From Actinophytocola algeriensis (GTDB taxonomy: Bacteria > Actinomycetota > Actinomycetes > Mycobacteriales > Pseudonocardiaceae), in assembly GCF_014203735.1 (NCBI RefSeq), contig NZ_JACHJQ010000001.1, positions 1,165,269 to 1,229,268 of the forward strand: a stretch of DNA of 64,000 bases. Reading direction: 5' to 3'. The notes under the pieces were generated by a model. That model saw only the letters and a list, made by a program, of their open reading frames with translations. It was not told the origin of the DNA and did not search any database. Shown here one piece after another: positions 60,701-64,000 of this stretch. Made by a program: the position numbers and the translations under genes. Numbering within the stretch: position 1 is the first letter of the stretch; every line of letters starts with the position of its first letter.

Positions 60701-60878
60701 GCTTGACCTGGTACGGCTTGCCGTCACGCAGGACGACCTGGTCGCCGGTGACGAGGGTGACGGTGCTGGTCGGTTGCTCCTCCTCGGGTAAGGGATCCGC
60801 GTGCGCCGCGGGCGTGGTGGCGAGCACCATCCCGGCCGCGACGAGTCCGATGGCGAGTCTTCGCGAATGCGGTCTCAT
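57723..60878 (-). CDS. Secreted S8 family subtilisin-like serine protease (paralogue)
   Basis: Second subtilase of 1051 residues. Signal peptide MRPHSRRLAIGLVAAGMVLA to about residue 27, propeptide, then triad Asp200 (AVLDTGVDQTHPDL), His232 (HGTHVAST) and Ser405 (SGTSMATPHAAG), oxyanion Asn near 328 (VIASGNNG). Sequence and layout follow the neighbouring gene end to end (for example GVSKIWLDGKRKA and ALLAQQHPDYTGAQLKA in both), so they arose by tandem duplication. The C-terminal domains have diverged more than the protease domain. The ATG at 60878 has AGAGGG upstream. It is divergent from the large glycan-binding gene. Confidence 0.92.
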   Translation of the reverse strand: MRPHSRRLAIGLVAAGMVLATTPAAHADPLPEEEQPTSTVTLVTGDQVVLRDGKPYQVKPGPGREGMTFAVHRDRDQLTVVPADAQAAVNAGRIDRRLFDVTTLEEFGYDRGTTVPLIVTGQGASRVATAGRALPSVGGYAYTATKGAAWQNLSRARGVSKIWLDGKRKATLDHSVPQIGAPAAWEAGFTGAGVTVAVLDTGVDQTHPDLADREIAEADFSGSPDNVDHAGHGTHVASTIAGTGAKSGGKYRGVASGARILDGKVLDDWGWGTDSGIVAGMEWAVQQGADIVNLSLGGTDTPGIDPLEAAVNSLSEQHGTLFVIASGNNGERVSSPGSADAALTVGAVDREDQLAPFSNPGPRLGDGAVKPDVTAPGVDIVAARHADGTIGPEVEPGYTSLSGTSMATPHAAGAAALLAQQHPDYTGAQLKALLTASAKPTAGLTPFQQGAGRIDVARALTQQVVAEPTSLGFGTVAWPHDDDAPIAKTLTYRNTGDTGVTLALTLDTDAPGGMFSLSANEVTVPAGGAADVTVTGDGSAGDVDGTFSGTVVATAGGTTVRTPFSLDREVESYNLTLDLVDLTGAPASDYSASLLNIDTYQTIRLFDPDGSVGARVPKGRYVLDVMFSDGDHWNFLVGSNVVLDEDVHLTADARTTKPIAITPPGGATLGLADIGYTLPGGAGSSILLWEGVERVSTGSIGDPLPGTTFVAGINTHWRSTDGTKYGLVWFPQGRMPTGWVAAPRLDELAKLRTKLGSTAPDRTGEWLQTPAPTEGEAFVWTPGWEVPLPSTQTSYVTTEGTAWQSSLRVGFESWYMTPFRTFLPGRTADISLNRAVFGPSLTGDLLPGSGRIFRLGNELHISPALFADSAGNTGSSTHTGSTALYRDGQLVGETPYTGGSFEVPSADGAYRLVMTAERPTGPFDVSTAVTAEWTFRSAYVDEDTPTPVTASALRFQPRLDDNNTAKAGAPFVVPLSLQRNGSGAEERPKSLTVEVSYDEGATWQKAETLLNVAAVLHHPADATSVSLRATATDRAGNTLKETIIRAYKLRP

Positions 60879-60956
60879 GCCCTCTTACACACCGGGGGAG
60901 ACGTACAGGTTGCGTCCGAGTCTTGACTTCACGTAGCGCGTGGGCAACTCTGTGAC

Positions 60957-61001
60957 TTGATCGATGAAAAAATTGAGCAAAGATGCGCAAATATCGATCA
61001 A
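60957..61001. promoter_or_regulatory. Nested inverted repeats upstream of the glucanase-like gene
   Basis: Outer arms TTGATCGAT (60957-60965) and ATCGATCAA (60993-61001) are perfectly inverted. Between them an 18-base LacI-like palindrome TTGAGCA-AAGA-TGCGCAA (60973-60990) has six of seven pairs matched. The tract is AT-rich for this genome, and sits in the 173-base divergent spacer, so it may control both the subtilase and the glucanase-like gene. Confidence 0.5.
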
Positions 61002-61051
61002 CCGCTGCTGTCAGTACTCAGCCACTGGCCCTCAAAGATGAGAGCGACGCA

Positions 61052-64000
61052 ATGAGAGCGAAGCCCCTGCTGTCGTGGCTCACCGCCACGGCCCTCGTCT
61101 TCGGCCTGGTCACCGTGACCGGGCCGGCCGTCTCCGCCGAGAAGTCCCCCGACCTCGCACTCGGCAAGCCCGTCACCACCTCCTCCAACCCAGCCGCCTC
61201 GGCCGACGTCACCGACGGGGACCAGGACACCTACTGGGAGAGCGCCGGGTCCGGCGACCAGTGGGTCCAGGTCGACCTCGGCAAGGCCGCCCGCCTCGAC
61301 CACGCCACCCTCAAGCTCCCCGCGGGCTGGTCGTCCAGCACCCAGCTGCTGTCAGTCCAGACCAGCGTCGACGGCGCCGCCTTCGACACCGCGTCCGGCG
61401 CGACCACCAGGTCCTTCTCCGCCAAGAGCGACAACACGGTCACCGTCCCGCTCGGCGAGACCCAGGCCCGGTACGTCCGGGTCGGGTTCCCGCAGCGCGG
61501 ACAGCTCGCGGCGCTCGAGGTGTACGCGGCCGCGCTGTCCACGACGAACCTCGTCGCGGCCGTCCAGTCGGTCTCCGCGAGCACCGGCAACTCGCCGTAC
61601 GTCGCGTCGAACGCGGCCGACGGCAACCAGGCCAGCTACTGGGAGAGCCAGAACAACGCGTTCCCGCAGTGGATCCAGGCCGATCTCGGCTCCTCGATCG
61701 CCACGAACCGGATCGTGCTGAAGCTGCCCGCGAACTGGGAGGCCCGCACGCAGACCCTGGTCGTGCGGCAGAGCACCGACGGGCAGAACTTCTCCGACCT
61801 CGTCGCCTCCACCGGGTACCGGTTCGACCCGGCGACCGGCAACACCGTGACGATCAACGTCAACACGGTGACCACGCGGTACGTGCGCCTGCACATCACC
61901 GCGAACACCGGCTGGGCCGCCGGTCAGCTGTCGGAGTTCGAGGTCTACGGCCCATCGGGCGGGGACACGCAGGCGCCGACCGCGCCGACGGGGCTCGCGC
62001 TCACCCAGCCCGCGAGCGGGCAGATCCGGCTGACGTGGCACGCGTCGACCGACAACGTGGGTGTGGCCGGGTACGACGTGTACGCCAACGGATCGCTGCG
62101 GTCCTCTGTGGACTCCTCGACGCGGGTGTTCACCGACGGCCAGCCCGCCAGCGCGACGGTGTCGTACTTCGTGCGGGCGCGGGACGCGGCGGGCAACCAG
62201 TCGCCGAACAGCAACACGGTCACCCGCACCGGCACCAGCGCCGGGGTGAACCTGGCGGTGGGCAGGCCGATCACCGCGTCCGGGCACGTGCACACGTTCG
62301 TCGCGACCAACGCGAACGACGACTCGGTGAACACCTACTGGGAGGGCAACAGCGGCTACCCGAACACGCTGACCGTGAACCTCGGCGCGAACGCGGCGAT
62401 CACGTCGGTGGTCGTGAAGCTCAACCCGGACCAGTCGTGGGGGCCGCGCACGCAGACCTTCCAGGTGCTGGGCCGCGACCAGGGCGCCACCGGGTTCACG
62501 TCGATCGTGGCGTCGCAGCAGTACAGCTTCAGCCCGGCGTCCGGGAACACGGTCACGATCCCGGTGAGCGCGACGGCCGCGGACCTGCGGCTGCAGTTCA
62601 CCGCGAACACCGGCGCACCCGCCGGTCAGGTGGCGGAGCTGCAGGTCATCGGCGAGGCGGCCGCGAACCCCGACCTGCAGATCGGCGGGCTCACGTGGTC
62701 GCCGGCGTCGCCGTCGGAGAGCAACCCGATCACGCTGTCGGCCACGGTCCGCAACGCAGGTGACCGCCAGTCCCCGGCCACGTCGGTGAACTTCTACCTC
62801 GGCAGCACCTCGGTCGGCGTCGCATCCGTCGGCGCGCTCGCCGCCGGGGCCACGGCCACCGTCACCGCGAACATCGGCGGCCGGGACGCGGGCAGCTACA
62901 CGCCGAACGCGAAGGTCGACGAGAACAACGCGGTCGTCGAGAAGAACGAGACCAACAACTCCTTCTCGAGCCCGACCCCGCTCGTGGTCACCGCGGTGCC
63001 GACGTCCGACCTGATCGCGTCGCCGGTCAGCTGGTCGCCGTCCACGCCGCAGAACGGTTCGGTCGTGAACTTCTCGGTGGCGATCCGCAACCAGGGCACG
63101 ATCGCGTCGGCGAGCGGTGCGCACGGCATCACGCTGACGGTCACCAACGCCACGACCGGCGCGGTGGTCCGGACGCTGACCGGCGCCGCGAACGGCACGA
63201 TCGCCGCGGGTGCGGCGACGGCACCGGTCGCGCTCGGCACGTGGACCGCCGCGAACGGCCGGTACACGGTGAAGGTGGTGCTCGCGAACGACGCGAACGA
63301 GCTGGCCGCCAAGCAGGGCAACAACACCTCGACGCACAACCTCTTCGTCGGCCGCGGCGCGAACATGCCGTACGACATGTACGAGGCGGAGGACGGCGTC
63401 ACCGGTGGCGGCGCGTCGGTGGTCGGTCCGAACAGGATGGTCGGCGACCTCGCGGGTGAGGCGTCCGGTCGGCGAGCGGTGACGCTGAACGGCAACGGTG
63501 CCTACGTCGAGTGGACCACGCGCGCACCGACGAACACGCTCGTGACCCGGGTGTCCATCCCGGACTCCTCGGGTGGCGGTGGGACCAGCTCGACGTTGAA
63601 CGTCTACGTGAACGGGCAGTTCCACAAGGCGATCAACGTGACGTCGAAGTACGCGTGGCTGTACGGCAACGAGGCAGGCCCGGGCAACTCGCCGGGTGCC
63701 GGTGGACCACGGCACATCTACGACGAGGCCAACGTCATGCTGAACTCGTCGATCCCGGCGGGCAGCAAGATCCGGCTGCAGAAGGACGCGGCGAACAGCG
63801 GCACGTTCGCGGTCGACTTCGTGAGCCTGGAGCAGGTGTCGCCGATCGCGAACCCGGACCCCGCGCGGTACGCGGTGCCCACCGGGTTCGGGCACCAGGA
63901 CGTGCAGAACGCGCTGGACCGGGTGCGGATGGACACCACGGGCAACCTCGTCGGGGTGTACCTGCCGCCGGGTGACTACCAGACGTCGTCGAAGTTCCAG
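61052..64000 (+). CDS. Secreted multidomain carbohydrate-active protein, probable alpha-1,3-glucanase (GH87), partial
   Basis: Open to the window end, 983 residues visible. Signal peptide 1-28, two discoidin (F5/8C) domains at about 30-155 and 160-300, a fibronectin III domain at 304-390, a third discoidin domain at 398-535, two CARDB-type domains at 539-645 and 650-760, then a carbohydrate-binding module (CBM35/6-like) at about 773-905 (MYEAEDGVTGGGASVVGPNR). The final part, NPDPARYAVPTGFGHQDVQN with VGVYLPPGDYQTSSKFQ, matches my memory of the start of a beta-helical GH87 mycodextranase/alpha-1,3-glucanase domain. The catalytic residues lie beyond the window, so the enzyme call is tentative. 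The start ATG at 61052 overlaps a five-codon upstream frame. Confidence 0.72.
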   Translation, partial: MRAKPLLSWLTATALVFGLVTVTGPAVSAEKSPDLALGKPVTTSSNPAASADVTDGDQDTYWESAGSGDQWVQVDLGKAARLDHATLKLPAGWSSSTQLLSVQTSVDGAAFDTASGATTRSFSAKSDNTVTVPLGETQARYVRVGFPQRGQLAALEVYAAALSTTNLVAAVQSVSASTGNSPYVASNAADGNQASYWESQNNAFPQWIQADLGSSIATNRIVLKLPANWEARTQTLVVRQSTDGQNFSDLVASTGYRFDPATGNTVTINVNTVTTRYVRLHITANTGWAAGQLSEFEVYGPSGGDTQAPTAPTGLALTQPASGQIRLTWHASTDNVGVAGYDVYANGSLRSSVDSSTRVFTDGQPASATVSYFVRARDAAGNQSPNSNTVTRTGTSAGVNLAVGRPITASGHVHTFVATNANDDSVNTYWEGNSGYPNTLTVNLGANAAITSVVVKLNPDQSWGPRTQTFQVLGRDQGATGFTSIVASQQYSFSPASGNTVTIPVSATAADLRLQFTANTGAPAGQVAELQVIGEAAANPDLQIGGLTWSPASPSESNPITLSATVRNAGDRQSPATSVNFYLGSTSVGVASVGALAAGATATVTANIGGRDAGSYTPNAKVDENNAVVEKNETNNSFSSPTPLVVTAVPTSDLIASPVSWSPSTPQNGSVVNFSVAIRNQGTIASASGAHGITLTVTNATTGAVVRTLTGAANGTIAAGAATAPVALGTWTAANGRYTVKVVLANDANELAAKQGNNTSTHNLFVGRGANMPYDMYEAEDGVTGGGASVVGPNRMVGDLAGEASGRRAVTLNGNGAYVEWTTRAPTNTLVTRVSIPDSSGGGGTSSTLNVYVNGQFHKAINVTSKYAWLYGNEAGPGNSPGAGGPRHIYDEANVMLNSSIPAGSKIRLQKDAANSGTFAVDFVSLEQVSPIANPDPARYAVPTGFGHQDVQNALDRVRMDTTGNLVGVYLPPGDYQTSSKFQ

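Noticed and set aside
61352-63895. Minus-strand open frame of about 850 codons opposite the glucanase-like gene
   Set aside because: Composition is that of an antisense shadow (many Arg, His, Asp) and the plus strand has a signal peptide and recognisable domains.
1-64000. tRNA genes, rRNA genes, prophage, integrase or insertion-sequence genes
   Set aside because: I saw no cloverleaf-like gene with a TTCGA-type arm, no rRNA sequence and no transposase or integrase motifs. A dedicated tRNA search was not possible here.

Overview
The window is a very GC-rich actinobacterial chromosome segment. Gene density is high, GTG starts are common, several promoters look leaderless, and there are no rRNA genes, no recognised tRNA genes, no CRISPR array and no prophage. 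The backbone matches the order known from Mycobacterium tuberculosis around Rv2676c-Rv2703 in inverted orientation: sigA, ppgK, suhB-like, cei, DUF4193, DUF3093, dut, DUF3710, alpha/beta hydrolase, OB-fold, DUF3159, ceoC/ceoB, APC/KimA-like permease, TrmA-like methyltransferase, dxs, RNase D, DUF3000, hemE, hemG, hemQ. Gene content and codon use suggest a filamentous member of the Pseudonocardiales; I do not claim a genus.

Layout. 0-6 kb: M48 peptidase (cut by the window edge), SRPBCC protein, LemA, Spo0M, DUF3039, YihY/BrkB membrane protein and an SF2 helicase. 6-11 kb: a complete sugar ABC transporter (lipoprotein, single-domain ATPase, permease) co-directional with a ROK repressor. 11-16.3 kb: MarR/MFS pair, a DUF7455 mini-protein, a frameshifted EamA exporter, an HxlR/quinone-oxidoreductase divergent pair and a DinB protein. 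16.3-25 kb: the conserved sigA-to-DUF3159 core. 25-27.7 kb: an insert with a MerR/SDR pair and an AbiEi/DUF559-like gene bracketed by two arrays of 30-bp palindromic repeats. 27.7-32.3 kb: Trk-type K+ regulators, KimA-like K+ permease and an rRNA/tRNA uridine methyltransferase. 32.3-35.4 kb: two unusual proline-rich soluble proteins, one with a YezG-like head and a long PPPGIPAGPFGGQ repeat tail. 35.5-43.9 kb: dxs and accessory regulator/enzyme pairs (MmyB-like/SDR, HxlR/acyl-CoA dehydrogenase, two-component system) plus a DUF72 protein. 43.9-53.6 kb: RNase D, NarL-type regulator, renal-dipeptidase-like peptidase, a decayed second copy of the AbiEi/DUF559-like gene, DUF3000, and the late haem genes hemE-hemG-hemQ with a CoA-transferase. 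53.6-64 kb: a frameshifted phosphodiesterase, two tandem secreted subtilases of about 1050 residues, and the start of a large secreted multidomain protein that looks like an alpha-1,3-glucanase.

Functional links. The haem genes form the coproporphyrin-dependent route (uroporphyrinogen III to coproporphyrinogen III to coproporphyrin to haem b) in overlapping reading frames. The Trk regulators and the KimA-like carrier are divergently transcribed, consistent with a shared role in K+ homeostasis. Several accessory enzymes sit next to their own regulator across a short divergent spacer holding an inverted repeat. The last 10 kb encodes secreted degradative enzymes (two proteases, a polysaccharide-binding hydrolase).

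The most unusual items are the palindromic-repeat-bracketed nuclease-like gene with its decayed paralogue, the YezG-like proline-rich repeat protein and its neighbour, single-base frameshifts in three genes, and a set of predicted leaderless promoters with a nearly constant -10-to-GTG spacing.
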